The notes under the pieces: generated by a model
What the model saw: the letters and a program-made list of their open reading frames with translations, nothing else
What the model was told of the DNA's origin: nothing
The model's database searches: none
Shown: positions 21,584 through 36,300 of the stretch, in pieces
How the letters are laid out: the number at the start of each line of letters is the position of its first letter
Position numbering within the stretch: the stretch's first letter is position 1
Translations under genes and position numbers: made by a program
DNA from: Metaphire vulgaris
Lineage: Eukaryota > Annelida > Clitellata > Crassiclitellata > Megascolecidae
Direction of reading: 5' to 3'
Assembly (NCBI GenBank): GCA_018105865.1
Contig: CM030861.1
Coordinates: 6,758,884-6,822,883, forward strand
Length of the DNA stretch: 64,000 nucleotides

Positions 21584-23112
21584 CCGTAGAGCATTCATTC
21601 AACCGAGCAGCAGAAATCCAGCTCAATTTTTATTATAAAACACCCAATGTTCCCTCAAAGCCAATCTTTCATGACAGCAATCTAAAACCGACGTTGGTAC
21701 TTCTGTTAAGCACAAGCAACACAGTTGCTATTGTTCATCCCATTTTAAGCATGAAAACTAAGTCAAGTAGTCTACAAAGAATGCTACAGTGTGCCAGAGA
21801 AGACAGAAAACAAATCATCAGTCTTGTTCTATAAACATAATCACTAAACATTCGCCCACAAATTACAGCGACACATAAGCTGAATTAATAGCAATCAACT
21901 TTAGAAAAATTTCAGTATTCAAACACCTTTATCAAAATTAGCTAAAATTCTAACAAATTTCACCTCAAAAAGTTTTAACCCTTTGACTGCAGCAATCCTT
22001 ATAACCAATAGGCTGTTAAGCCAAAATATTGGCCTAACGTGGCAAAAGGGTTAAACAAACTTCAAACGCATGCTACAGACACTGTTTGGCAGGCATAAAT
22101 TACTAATTGCCCAAGAGTCACTGTTTGACAAAAAGTCTTGGTCGACAGAACTCTTAACAAGACAACGTCACAGAGAAGAAAGCTTAAATTAAAATAATCA
22201 AATTGTAACCAAAATACACAAACAATCAAATTGACAATTGTGAATCCTAGACAATCTAGCACAGAAGACCTAAGTGCCACCGTTAAAGAAATCACACAAG
22301 ATAACGAGAAGTATACGCGTGCAAAAAAGTCAACTTGCATCTCAACCCGTCAAAATATCAATCACAAACACTGATTTCCTCGGCAAGCCTCAACCACCAC
22401 TGCCTATTAACGTATATTCATTCCAAAAACAATTACATTATTCACCTACAAATGTCACGCAAAAAATAATCACAAAAACTCTTTCAACAAATGAAAATTT
22501 TTCATTATTTTCCCTTTCTACAGCACAGCTTCAAACTATGCAGCCTCAATATCAAATGCAACTGTATGAAGCATTCACAGTAGAATGATTTTTTTGTCCA
22601 TGAATGAACATGACGCCAACAAATAAATCAAAATGATCAATTTGCTGTTAACACTTTTTCGCTATCATTATTAAAGGTTTCTTAAAAATCTTAAGTTCTG
22701 AATCAGCAATGAATAATGTCCTCATCTACCTGCTCTCGTCGCAATCCTCCTTTTTGTGCAAATCAGTCACATAATAACAAAACACAATGCCATACCCAAC
22801 TCCCCACGGCAAGCAGTTCAGAAGCCTCCCACTAATGATTCACCAACATTCTCATTAGATGTCATTCGCTTCAGAAAGTCTGTGCCTCGTGAAAAGCCTA
22901 ACTTGGAAAAACCATGATACAACTGCTGAATACTATTACTAATGGCTCCTCCGGCATTGGTCACTTGCTTACAGAGCAATATGCAATTAGGGTAACTCTA
23001 TTGTCTTGATATGATGTCCTTTTTCGTGTAAAATAAGGACCATAGATTTAGATTTGATGCAGAAGTTAAGGGGAATAATGCTGATAGAGAGACTGACGGA
23101 AGCAACGGTGTG
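21584..23112 (-). other. AP1G1: probable AP1G1 3' UTR / downstream
   Basis: Follows the AP1G1 stop directly and shows no conserved coding. The nearest minus-strand AATAAA I found is at 21629-21634, which would give a 3' UTR of about 1.5 kb. Without transcript data its end is a guess. Confidence 0.4.
21629..21634 (-). terminator. AP1G1: candidate AP1G1 polyadenylation signal
   Basis: AATAAA on the minus strand, about 1.48 kb past the stop. Position is the only support. Confidence 0.25.
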
Positions 23113-23214
23113 CTATTGCCATGCAGCCGACGGAAAGTTGTTGACCTCCGCCTGCTCCGTAACTCCCACCCCGCCGACAGTGTAGTTCACTCTTATCCTC
23201 ATCCGCAAAGGTTG
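23113..23214 (-). CDS. AP1G1: AP1G1 coding exon 20 (ear, stop)
   Basis: Acceptor CTTCAG. Reads [20 protein letters not shown] then [13 protein letters not shown] and TAG at 23115-23113, matching the family C-terminus. Confidence 0.95.
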   Translation of the reverse strand, partial: QPLRMRIRVNYTVGGVGVTEQAEVNNFPSAAWQ

Positions 23215-25977
23215 CTGAAGACAAAACAATGGTTCAAGCCTCAATAAAACCATTCATGATTTTCCATGATAACTGCTGCTTTCTTTGGATCAAATTATAT
23301 TATTATTATTATTATTATTATTGAGACAAATTTTTATAGGACACTAGGCACTGGGGGTAGGAAGATGGCAGAAGTGGTTACACGCTGGGCAGGCACACTG
23401 ACAGAATGGGTTCAACTCCCGTAGGAGCCCCTAAGGTCGACTCAGCCTTATTGGCTAGAGGGCAGTTGTAACATCAAATAAGGAGCAGCTTTCGTTGTGA
23501 AGTAAAGCGTGGGCCTAGACGTTTGGCTGGCAACCTACTCTGGGTTAATGGCGTATGCCACCCGTGTCGCTGCATGCCTCGGAGATCAGCACCGATCCCA
23601 ATACTCGAATCTGGCATTGGACAACTTTACGTTTTTTACACTGGGCATGTACAAGGCCAAAGTCAAGGGAACTTTAACAAATGCCACTTGCATGAAATGC
23701 TAAACAAGTAAGTCTTTAGATTATTCCTGAATAACACAAAAGAGTTAGCCTTTATAATATTCTCAGTAAGTGATTTGCATAAGATCCGATTGGAGCGTTA
23801 AGCTGATCTGTTGCTGTACTTAGCAGTTTTGGCCAGAGGTATCAAAGTGATATCAAAGTTTCCTACACTCTAGACAGATGTCTTTCAACTAACGTACAAT
23901 TTCTGCCCATTGCTCAAATTGCTTTTTAATTTAAATAAAATTTTCAGCAACTATCCTTGATCACATGACCGACTGCAATTTAATGCTTAACCTCAATATC
24001 AGGATATACCTAGGACATACCTTATCAGGGTTATCAACTTTGATCACTTGGTTAATAGCACCAGCACCGTTTGGAGGAAGAAAGTTACTTGAAGGTGAAA
24101 GAAGACGCAGCTGGAAAGAAGTCTGGAAAAATATAATCAAACAGAGTTGAAACAAACGAAATATTTCACAACAGTGAAGTTTTTCATAAGAAATGCATTA
24201 ATAAAAAATTATCTACAGACAGAATATTGTCATTATTACAATGCTTTAATAACATCAGACAAAAACATGGAACTGAATGAATGAATAAATAAATAAATAG
24301 ATATATTGTAACAAGGAATGCATAACCAGGGACAACTTTGGTCCACCCAATGTACGTAAAGTAAAAAACCTTGTTCCCTCATTTTATCTCACAGTGACAG
24401 GAACCTGCTTAGGGCATTACACTCCAAGGCACTGCCAATTATAAAGCAACGACTAATAGCCAACAGTAACAATATGAACACCGATACCTCATATGAACCT
24501 GCCACTTTTAAAACCAACTCATTATGTGTTTTATGAAAGCATAATGCATAAGAACTTGGACAAATTATGAAGCAAAATCTCAGACATACAGAAACTAAAT
24601 TTACACTGAACTTGCACAAAAATCCAGTTTCTAGTGTAATGCAATAAAACTTCATAATAATTACTCATGTGAAAATTTTTAAACATCACAGATTAAACAT
24701 CTTAGAGGACTTACATTTTAATTCAAGCAAAGAGATTAATTAATTAATCAGGCAACATGTTCGTTCAGCTAACCTTGGGAACTGCAGCTTGAAACACAAA
24801 GTCCTGAACTGGGCCGTTGTTCATATTGACCGCTGTAAGCATGATAGTGACCTGGGCAGGTTCGGCCTGGCTCCTCTCAAATGCAAACATGATCTGCACT
24901 CCGCCTTTGTCAAAAACGGTCATGCCAGGAATGGCTGCAAGACAACATAATCCTAAATAAAATCTCTTTATGCAAAGAAAATTATCACACAACCACACTG
25001 CATTCCAAATGAAGTGACATCATTTTAGAAATCAATACAACCAACAAATTTTATTTTATTCAAAATTTATAAAAGTTTACCCACATTGAAAATCATCTAT
25101 TCTACACAAAAGTTGCAAATTTCAACAAAATCAGTAGCACAGTTTATAAGATATTAATATTCTAAAATTTGAACTGTAAAACACAAGTTTCCACAAATGG
25201 GAGAGTCACCACTGCAATTGCATCATTACATCGTTTACAGCGTGTGCTCAAAGTGACAAGTTAGATCGCTGCGGAAACCGGGAGATACCGGCGGATCACT
25301 CTGATCCTCTGTAATTGGCAGTGACATCGGCAAATCACCTCATTGATATGCACCGCCTGAATGATAAAATCTCACCCAGATTACCCCCCAGAAGCCATAG
25401 GCTTGTAGAGGGGGGCAATGGTCGCGTCACCCACTTTGAAAGGTTCCTGAATTATGAGGTCTCTTCTTCTAGGAGCGCAAATCCAAATAAACTCAGTCCT
25501 TGCCGAGTTCAGGGCAAGGCGATTCTCTTTAGCCCATGTGGTAATGGCGGCATATACAGTAGCTTTGCTATAATGGACTTCGCGAGTCTGTAAAATTTAG
25601 TATGTTATATTTGAAGTACGTTATACACCATCAAATACAGTGGTGCATCACCACCACGGCCCTTTACAAATGAGTACCTATATGCCATAACCGAGTCAGT
25701 TATATTGAAGCTCTACTGTACACAGAAATATATGCATCAATATGTTTATGTAACACATTATTATATGTTAAATTAATAAATTAGCCAAAAATTACAAAGG
25801 TCAAATACCAGTTATGTTATTGTTCGCGTGTGTTTCTTGGGTGAGAACGTTCATATCTGTTCCCAAATTCAAATGTAAACCATCCAGGGCAAGACCAACT
25901 GACCCAACAGCTGGTCTTCCTATAACAAAGAACATAGTATCATTTCAATGCCATTTACAAGCTAACAAAGGCCATTA

Positions 25978-26042
<65 letters not shown>

Positions 26043-29000
26043 TTCATATGAAATTTATGATTACTGGTATGTACATACCAGTAATCATAAAATGAAATAA
26101 TAAAATTTTATGATTTGTATGTACTATTAGACTCTGCCATTTAATAAATTAAATTCACTTAGATTCAGTGAATCAGTAGACTTATTAGTGCCACTGCATC
26201 ATAATGCCTAGGGCATTGACCACTACGCAATATATATATATATATGGCGGCTCCATATATATATAGGGGGCCCGTATATATATAATCACTGCCTGCCCCC
26301 AGTTGCCAGTTGGGATTTCATAATAAACTTTACTGATTGTTAAACAACAAATTGTTGGCCCCTTAATGATTAAAAGTTGATTCAGTGAATCAGTAGACTT
26401 ATTAGTGCCACTGCAAATGCCTAGATTGCCGCCACTGCGTACAGGCAAATATTTTCAACGTCTTTATTATTTGATTTGCCAGCTTCAAGAAAAAATGAGC
26501 TGTATTCAGCCATTGTCAAGCATCTCAATAATTATTCAATAAGATCACGTCTGCATGAGTTATAAGCCTTTTACTATAATAAAACTCAGGACAAAAGCAA
26601 TAGACTAGTCCAGGTTTATGAAAAATAGCTCCCCCTACAGCAGAAGTTGCCACCCAAAAGAGGCCCAAAAAAGCCAAATCACGGAGTTGCCCCTGGCGTA
26701 AAGTAAGGTTGTATTTCATCTGGCATAAGTTTAAATTCCAACGGCAGGTATCAAATGAAATCGAGCTCACCTGCACTTGATGGTCCAGACAGGTCAATGT
26801 CACCAAGAAGGTCAAGGATGTTGTCCTTGTTCTGTCTGTATGATGGCGCCACATTCTGAGAAACAGGTAAGCTGCTGCTGCTGCTTTCATTATCGAACAA
26901 GTCCAGAATGTTTTGACTCTGAAATTTTTCATTTTAAATGCAAATATTTGAAATCTGAGACAACAATCCCAAAGGTAAAGGCAAATCATTCACAACAACA
27001 CACAGAGACAACCAGGTCATGGTAGCAAGCAAAAAAATGTGCAAGCTGAATCACAGCTTAAATGTCTACGGGGTGGCGCAAAAAACCCGGACTATATTAA
27101 ATGCAAACCTAAATGTGACTAGTCCGGTTTTTTGTTGCTCCACGCTGTATTTATATTACAAAAATCTTATGATGAGATTAACATTATGAGTATTATACAT
27201 AACTAAAGATTCATACTGAAGAAAAACACTGCCACTAGCCTCCTTATTTAGAACGACAGTGTTCATGTTCTGTGAAGCAGGGCCATTTGTATATTCTGAA
27301 TCTTCACTCGGAGTAGCGTCTCCATTCGCAAGTGCTGTCCCACTGTTGCTCTTCTCCAAGATGGGCATTCGCTCAAGAAGACCAACACTAACAAATTAAC
27401 AGAAAGACTATTACCAGAATTCACTTAAAGAAGAAAAAAAATAACTTAAAAGGCCAAAAAATATCAGAAATCAATCAAAACCTGCAACATATATACTGCA
27501 TATTTAAAGGTGCAGTGGAGTATTCCAGGACAATTTATATAGCACTGTAATATAATTAAATACCAAAATCAAAGGCACGTTAACAACGCTGACATGTCAA
27601 TGAAGGTCCGAAGGTGGCAATGCTAAAAGTAGTAGTGAATGGAGTAGTTGAGGGGCATGGTGGAGTAGTAGGATAGGTAGAGTGGTACGATTCTTGCCAT
27701 GCAATTGCAAGGGTAGCAGGTTCGAATCTGACCCTAACCACTGTGTAGAAATGACTCAACGTGCGTTAACAAGTAAATAATAATAATAATAATATTCATT
27801 TATGTTTTCTTAACTTGCTGAGCAAAACAACATTTAAAGAAACAAACCGGATAGAATCTGCAGTCTTAAACAGTGCGCCATATTCAATCGATCGCTGTTG
27901 CAACTCGGCATTGAGACTGGCTGCATAGACGCTGATCAACCTTCTAATCAACCTGCAAAGACCAAAACGAACAAGATAAAGAAAACTTTTATGCTGCATG
28001 AGGCCCACTGTAACAAAGCCATTAATCTGACGGCCTGCCAAGGGACGTGAAATGGCCCACGATAAATAAAATCGATAAGTAAACTAATAAACTGATGGTG
28101 TAAAGCACACTAGACTTTTGCTCACGCCATGTTTACCGCGCTATACTAAATCGTCATAACTAACTAACAGATAAACTAATAAATAAACTAATAAATAAAT
28201 TAGCTTTCTTTCCATCAGACCCTGTTACCTTTTACAGTCTATGCTGTAATTCATCTACCAATCCTGGCCCTGTTACATTTCCAGTCTAGGCCAGGAGCAT
28301 TCAACTAAATTTTATGAAGGGCCATATTTTTTAATGACTGATGCCTGAGGGTCAAGTATATATATTTTTGTAAATCAAAAATATAGTTCACAGGTAATAG
28401 AAAAAGGTAATTTGAAAACAAGATTGAAAACAAGACAGAATTTTAAAATATCTCCGTGGACCATTTCACACCCCTTGGCAGGCTGGATCTGGCACGCGGG
28501 TCGCCAGTTGAATACCCTGATGTAGGCTATCATTCATCTACCAAGCATGAAAGATCGAAGGCCAAACTGGTCTGCAGGTATATAAATCTCATAAAGGCCA
28601 TTTGTTTGCAACATAATGTAAAATAGATGAGTTAACTTAAGCGTGGGCATCCCATAACTGGGCAAAAAAAACAAAGTTAACCTTTTTTATCAAAACCAGC
28701 AGTCATCAGCACATCATTTTATTTGGTCAGTTAAAAATAGCTTAGACCCCTCTTCGGAAATACAAAACAAACACTACGCCACATATAGATGGTCAGTTAA
28801 AAAGCAGCTAAAGTTAAAAAACACACTACACATATAGATATATTACAAAAACTGAAACAACAATTAAATGAATGCAGTACAAGACATTCATTCTGCCTAC
28901 AATTTGTAAGAGTTAGTCACATAATTTTCAAAAATTCATTTATTAGTTTATTTATCGATTTATTAATTGCAAAACCTAAAAGCAGAAAACTATTATTACC

Positions 29001-30270
29001 AATTATCAACAATAATACCTCATAGCTAGAATAAAAATTATATTGCCTGCAAATCCAGAATATTACAAGTAATAAATAAAGCAAGTCATAAGTAACAATG
29101 GCAAACGACACGACTACAAGAGAACTAAAATAAACAAAAAAACATAGATAATTAATACCTCTGATTGAAAACAAGTAGATAAAAGATTTAACTTACGGAA
29201 TAGAACTGTTAAATCTAGTGCTCAGCTTCACAACGGCCGTGATCGCGTATTGCTTTGTGATCGCAGATGAATTGTTGTTTACGAGGATTTTCTCCATCAC
29301 CTCCAAAACTTCCTCTTCTGCAACCTATATGATCAAATTTAACATGTTAAGAATAAACATCCAATTAACAACTGGCATCTGTAGAACGGTCATAGTCCAT
29401 CATAAACTAATCCAATGTTACAAATGTATGGCATTAAAGAGATGAGATTATCAGCAATAAGCACTGACAGTGATTGGGAGGTCACAAATTATGCTAAAAT
29501 AACAGTGGCATTATACAAGTTTTTCTGTAGTTAAACATTCTTTGCAATCAATCCTAAATGCATCATCTTAAAGACTTAATATTCGTAAAGTGATACATGT
29601 TATCAGCAGGCAGCAAAAACAGCTGGAATTGTTGCACCAAAACCAATGTTCAAACACCCTGTTCATTTTGAACCAGCATTCCTTCAGTTTTGAAGTTTCA
29701 GTTTCAGTCGACTTATTTAGGATATTTCAGTTTCCATTTTGTTTTCGGCTTTCCAGACTTTCAGTTTCAGTTAGCTGAAGGAACACTGCCTGAAAGCACC
29801 CAAATTATCAAAACAAATGCCTAAACGCCGTCAACTGATGTTACAAATTCACCTGGATAGGTTCATCATCTTCCGAGCAGGTGGTAAACAGAAGATCGCC
29901 ATATTCGCCGATGCACCAAGCGGCCACCTGGACAAGAGGCTGTTGTGAGATATCGGCGCAGAGGGCCTTGTACAGTTGCTGAACGGTGTACGCGTGAAGG
30001 CCAGACGCTTCCTGCACAAGCTGCACTAAGCACGCGACCATGTCGTCCCGTACATAATTTCCAGCCTTTCAAAACAAACGACAATAAGCAAAAAATACAA
30101 TGCAAGTCACTTAAGTTCTTAATTAAACAAGTATTCAGACATGGAAGATTTAAGCCGATATTCAAACTGAAATTTTAATGCATGAACACATAACACATGC
30201 ATGAACACACTAAGTAAAACGCTCTCGACTTTAGCCTTAGCTATGCTATAGCGTTTTATAAATTATCTAT

Positions 30271-30314
<44 letters not shown>

Positions 30315-33300
30315 CATTAATCTATTACTTAACATCACTGAATTCCTTGAATCTGGTAAAACAGCAACAAGAACAGATAATTATTTCACAGCCATTCATT
30401 GACAAATGACTAAATGCATCCCACCAGTATTTCAAAGACTTCAATAGCTAATTTATTAAATTAATTACACAATTCGAAGACAAAACAGAATTATTAAAAC
30501 AATTTGTTAAAGTCATAACTTTAAAGAATTTAAAGTATATTGCTCTTTAAGATCTTAAAGACTGTCCACTGTGTCCAGCACTTAGTGGCAAAAACTTTTT
30601 GTTTATTAGATTTAATATCAACAGTAACAACTATGTAAAAATATCAGTTCTTCGTACAGTTGTGAGTATCTTCATCATTGTATCAACATGCCACCGTTTG
30701 TTAGGAGCATACCTGCAAAAGTAAAAGAATTCAAAATTGGAACTCTGGTGATCATTAAACTGCTTATATATCTTCTCAATGACTTGACTTCGTGAATGAG
30801 TTGGGACAGATTGCTGGTGAAAATTTACAAAACTTGTTGTGACCCATGGATAGTTGAGGTCAAAGTTTGGTTACAAAGCAGTTTTACAGACAATGTTTGG
30901 TTACAAAGCCATCTCAGAATTGAACTTTGACTAATAAAAATTAACATATAATGTTGAGAAACATCAATTTAGTGCAGTGAATAGCCTAACAAGTTCACAT
31001 TGTCTCTGTTCTGAAACACAAAAAATGACGAAGCACTGGGCAGACAATGAATGAGTTACTTTCTTTCGTAACTGTCACCATCAACTCTGCATAAATTGGG
31101 GGTCTAATGATCAAGCCAACAAATTAATCAGAATATCTCCAAATGACAGATTACATTACTTTACTTAGAAAAAGTGTTATTCAGAATAAATGATGACTTG
31201 ACTGCATGGGGCTAGAAAACAGGTTGTTGCAGCATTGCAAGGATGTCAAGTAAATGCACGTTTCTCACAAAAACACAAAATTTGCACACAAATTGTCTAC
31301 AAATGACAATTTACTATAATCTTTTGATGCACTAAAGCACTTACTGAACATCAGGACTCGACAATTTTAGCACATAGACAAAAAGTAAAAAATCATCACA
31401 TTAAAATTTATGCAGTATGTTACTTGTGTGAATATAAAACAGAGAGACAAGTTAAACAGATAGATGGAAAAGTGTTACAAACTAAAATGCACAAAGTAAA
31501 TTACACGTACTTCTCCGCTGCAAGAACAAGGTTGCTAGAACAATCTGTTTTGAAATCCGGATCACATTTCTCAAGGAAGGCCAGCAGTTCCTTCACCATT
31601 CCTCGGATATTGTTACTGTTGATCAGCGCAAAACATAGCTCCATTGCCCTCCTTCAAAAATAACAAAATACATATCAAAACATGACAATGCAAATATGAA
31701 GAAAGCTTCATAATGTAATGTAATAAAGCATTTATATAGCGCCTCTTATGGACGAGTGTCCAGGCGTGCTCCCACTTAGGCTACTGTGAATGGGAAATAA
31801 ATAGGTTTTCAGGCATTCCAGAAAGTGTCTTGGAGTTCTTTGCTGCAGGCCAGCATCAAGGAACCACTGCGCACGTGCGCCGAGACAGATGGCGGTGTCG
31901 CGCTTGCTACGGTGCAACAATCCCCTCGATCTGAGATTGCACCGACATACACTCGGTCTGGACATACGCTGCCGGATGAATGAGAGCTGGAGATTTTTAC
32001 AGCCAACATGGTTTCCAGTCTCAACGAGAGCAATTTCACCATCTCGTTCTGAAGTCAGCATTGTCCTCTGCCAACACCAACAGGCAACTGCCCACGACCA
32101 ACAATACAACTCAGATTCCAGTTTGGCACCCCCATATGGCTGCCAGTGCATGCTTTTTGTGTGTCACAGATCATCTATTCTTTGACACTGTAATGCACTT
32201 GTTGATAGCATCAAACAGGTGCAATATAAATAGCTAGTTTGCTTTACCTTTCCTTCAGTCTAACACCAGATAAAACAAATCTAGCCAGAGCATCACCTTT
32301 TGATCGAGACGTCGGGGTCTTTGAGACAATCGACAATGGTGCTACGCTGTCTCTGAACGGCATTGTAGTCGGCATGAACTACTTTCAGGAGCGTGTTGAG
32401 AGCAACATAGCTAAGCACAAAATCAAAATCCATTATGATATTCATCACCCTCTACAGTCAGCAACAGCATTTCATCAGTTCCCATAATTACCGCTGTAAG
32501 GGCACTTTTTGGGATTAAAAATTATATAAAAGTAATTAGCATAGAATATAATAAAAAGGAGCTATAGGGATAAAACATAGATATAGTATAAAGGGGCGTC
32601 ATCTTATGGGCAGCTTGTCGAGAAAAACTGAAGTATAGCTGAAGACAGCAGAACTGACTATTTAGTTTGAAATTATAATAAAGTTTTTATATGTCGACTA
32701 CTCGTTCTGCATAAGTGAATAGTTCTTTGAATGTATTGAGGGAAGGTGTTTACAACAGCACATACTGTATCTCTCATTCGATAGACAACTTTTTTGTCAA
32801 AAAATCAATTTGGTTGCAAAAGAACCCTCAATGCATTGTTCGGAGCTAATATGCAACAACTAGATCATTTTTTTGTCAAAAAATCAATTTGGTTGCAAAA
32901 GAACCCTCAATGTATTGTTCGGATCTAATATACCTGTACTGCTATCAAGCAAACAGTAATTATAATATCTCTGAAAACTAATAATTGGCACAAAATAATT
33001 ATTAGTACAAGAAATAATCAGCATGGCCCAAATTATGCTATCAAATATTAGAAACCAAGAAAAATGTCAAACTGGCATGTTCTTACCGAATATTTTTGTC
33101 GCTGTTCAGAAGAAATCGTCCAAGTATGTTAACTGCCAAGACCTGATACACAACACAACATGCTGGCTATGATGAAAGTTAAAACCAAAAGAAAAGAGGG
33201 AAAATTCATATGTTCTATAAAAAATTATTTCACTGACTATATAACCTAAAATAAAGTCAAATAATTTCATTCTAAAAATACCAAATGCATTTACTTCAAA

Positions 33301-36300
33301 AATTTTACCGAAGGCAAACTCAAATGCAGCTTTATGCATTACATACGATTGACCAAGAAACATGAAACAGTCTTGTTGATGGTATTCCTGTACAAAAGTC
33401 TTACTCTTAGCCCACTCTCTGATTCAATGTCCATAATTGTCAGGCAAGTTTCGTAAAGAATCGCATTTCCAACATTTTTGCTTGTTTCTGTATTTGTTGC
33501 CACCTGTAAGCACAGAGAATTCCAATGAAATCAGAAAAAAAGAAAAACTGGGATACTTTTAATACTAAAACACTAGACAATTTACCTCCTTGCGGTTACA
33601 TTCTTTGGCACTTTTCCATGCGGAAAGCATTTCATGCATTTCTTAATTCTTTCTGAAGGACCTACCCACCTGTCAGACCATTCAGCAGCAAACAATGGCT
33701 CGCTGCTTTAGCTGAAGGGTATTGGCAATCATTGGACACTGGAATGTCAATAATTGGCTCAGAGTGTCCACTAACATACCTTGTCTGACACAGACTGCGG
33801 CTTCCATTTGGTTTGGCGGGTCACAAAAGCAATTAAATGGGAGGTCACCTGTTCCAAATGTCTATACTGTAGACATGACAGTCGTCGTTGACGCTTTTAG
33901 TTTCAGAATTCTTGGACGACCGCAAGTCGTCGTTACCGGTAGGGAGGTTAAGGCACCTAAGTACTCAAAATTTTTGCCATATCTAAGTCACCAAAATTGC
34001 TATTTTATACCATTACTGCTACATCATCACTCACTCACTCACTCCCACCCACCCACCCACTCATATATGGACATTCAATAAATCTAATTCAAATATTTCA
34101 AATAAATAGGGAGTGAAAAGAGGAATCATCTGAAAATACCTGTGCCAGGATGTCATTCATTGTCTCACTTGTATCAACATCGCCTTTACCAACAATGCGA
34201 AGCAAGCGAAGAATCTTCACCTGTTCATAATCAAAATAAACCACTCAAATTCAAACATTTCGATTGTCAAGATAAAACAAAACACATACTTAGACTCAGT
34301 CTATGACCAGCTAGAAATTTAAAATGTTAACACCAAAGATTGACAAATTTCTTATAAAAAGTGACTTGCAAACTAATTTATATTTGAAGATGACAATCTT
34401 ACAGTGCCTTATAAAAGCCTTGTGGTTACAGGTAGGAGATATTCTGTATTACCTTGCACTTAATCATTCTTCAAGCTCATTTCTACATTAGAAAAGGGTC
34501 AACTTTTCCACACTTCCAAAAATTATGAGCCATACATAAATGTTATTATATGCTTACATATTTATTTTTCACCAGTGTGAATAATACTCATGGATGATGA
34601 TTTAATGCTGGAAATATGACTAAAATGAATTTACTTAAAATCATTAAAATGTTGCATTGAAAAATTCTTTAATTAGCTTAAATCTCAGAATTAATCATAA
34701 AATCTATCCAATAAACATGTATAAAAACGTTAACAACATTACATTACTACATGAAGATTGCCAAGAAGAAAGAAAAGAGGAAGACTGCAAATCACATGGA
34801 AAAGATCATTAGAAAAAGAGCTTAAAGGAAATGGATACACCTGGAGTGAACTAGAACACCTGGCAGCAGAACAAGTGAAATGGAAGGATCTTGTTCGATG
34901 CCTATGCTCCACTGGGCAAATGGCAGAAAAAGATTATTACATGGCTTACATTACATGACTAAATAAGTCAAACAAATTAGTTATGACTTAGTAAAAGCAG
35001 CATTTTAATCCTGTTACCTGAAGGAAAGGGTCGCTGACGCCGGATACATCATGTTCCGGAGAGTATCCGGCCATTATTAGATTCTTCAATATGCGAACCA
35101 ACTGTGGAACCATCTGCAACAGGATATTTAGAATGCATGATATTTATTCGGACAATATCCAGTCAGATGCACAGAAGTCCAATACCAGACACTCATTCTG
35201 TTGTGACATATTGCCAGCAGATGGGTAGACAGTTACAGCACATTACCGATATCAACACGGGGGAATTGATAGAAAAGTAATATGCAGAACAGAGGGGATA
35301 AACACAGCAAATACAAATACAAATACATGTATACTATACATATAAGTACCGGGTAGAAACATACGTCAAATGAAAATTACAAAAGGCAGATCTATTGTCC
35401 TGCATTTGAGATAAATAAAATACAAACACTGTAACTGAAAATCATGTCATTGAGTTGAGATGTTCAGAGTAAGGAATTAAAGTTGTTTATATCATTAAGC
35501 TGTTATGGCAGTACTGCATCTAATCAGTGCATGCAAATTACCATAGCAATAGCATAATACATCATAGGCTGCAGATGCCTAATAATTGGCAGCTACTATT
35601 ACACTACTTTTTAAAATGCTATATAAATCCACAATATTTTACTTATTTACTTACTTATGCACAATTGTCACCTTTGGAGCAATAAGACAGACACTGGGAT
35701 GCAATCACTGCTGCTTCATCAGCTGCATATCAACATATCAACTGCCGCATCTTGGCTATTGCATAATCAATAGGCCGCATGGAATCCGGTGGCGAGCCAC
35801 ATGCGGCCCGCAAGGCGTAGTTTGCACACCCATTACATAAATCAAATGCCAACCAGGATTGAAATCTAACAAGTACTCAAGGACAGTAAGATCTTCTAAT
35901 CAGATTCTTAAGCAATGTAATGCCCCACGGCCAATGCAAAGGAGCCTTGGATCAAATACCATCGAATCCAGCTTGCTATAATATGACTGTTTGTCTCATT
36001 TAGAATAAGGCCAAAATCAGATAACCCATCAGCTAGAATACTTTGCCTAAATTAACAGGGAATTCATTAGAAATTTCTATTCTGACAAGAAGAGTAAGTA
36101 AAATTTTGCGAGTCATAATGTTGTTGTTGAAAGTAGTACCACGGTAGCTGCTTATTGTTAGGCATTTAATCATAATACGAAATAGCTATAGCCAAAAGAT
36201 GGGCGTCATTCATGCAGGGTCATTTAATCCAAAGAGTCATTGTGGTTGGGACATTCCAGCTATTGGGAAATGATTTTTTGAACAGAAATGCCTTGAGTTT

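Noticed and set aside
24389..24655. Minus-strand open frame as an extra AP1G1 exon
   Set aside because: Lies between exons 18 and 19, which join in phase without it. No family similarity.
27640..27760. tRNA gene in an AP1G1 intron
   Set aside because: Pol III boxes are present but no cloverleaf forms. Diverged copies elsewhere and an AAT tail indicate a SINE.
31732..32151. 139-codon host gene in an AP1G1 intron
   Set aside because: It ends in GGCGCTATATAAATGC plus an ACATT tail, so it is retroposon sequence. No conserved domain.
33722..34081. 119-codon plus-strand open frame
   Set aside because: Intronic, antisense to AP1G1, with no recognisable domain and a low-complexity His/Ser/Pro end.
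34758..34958. Separate host gene inside AP1G1
   Set aside because: The sequence is the C-terminus of a retrotransposon protein.
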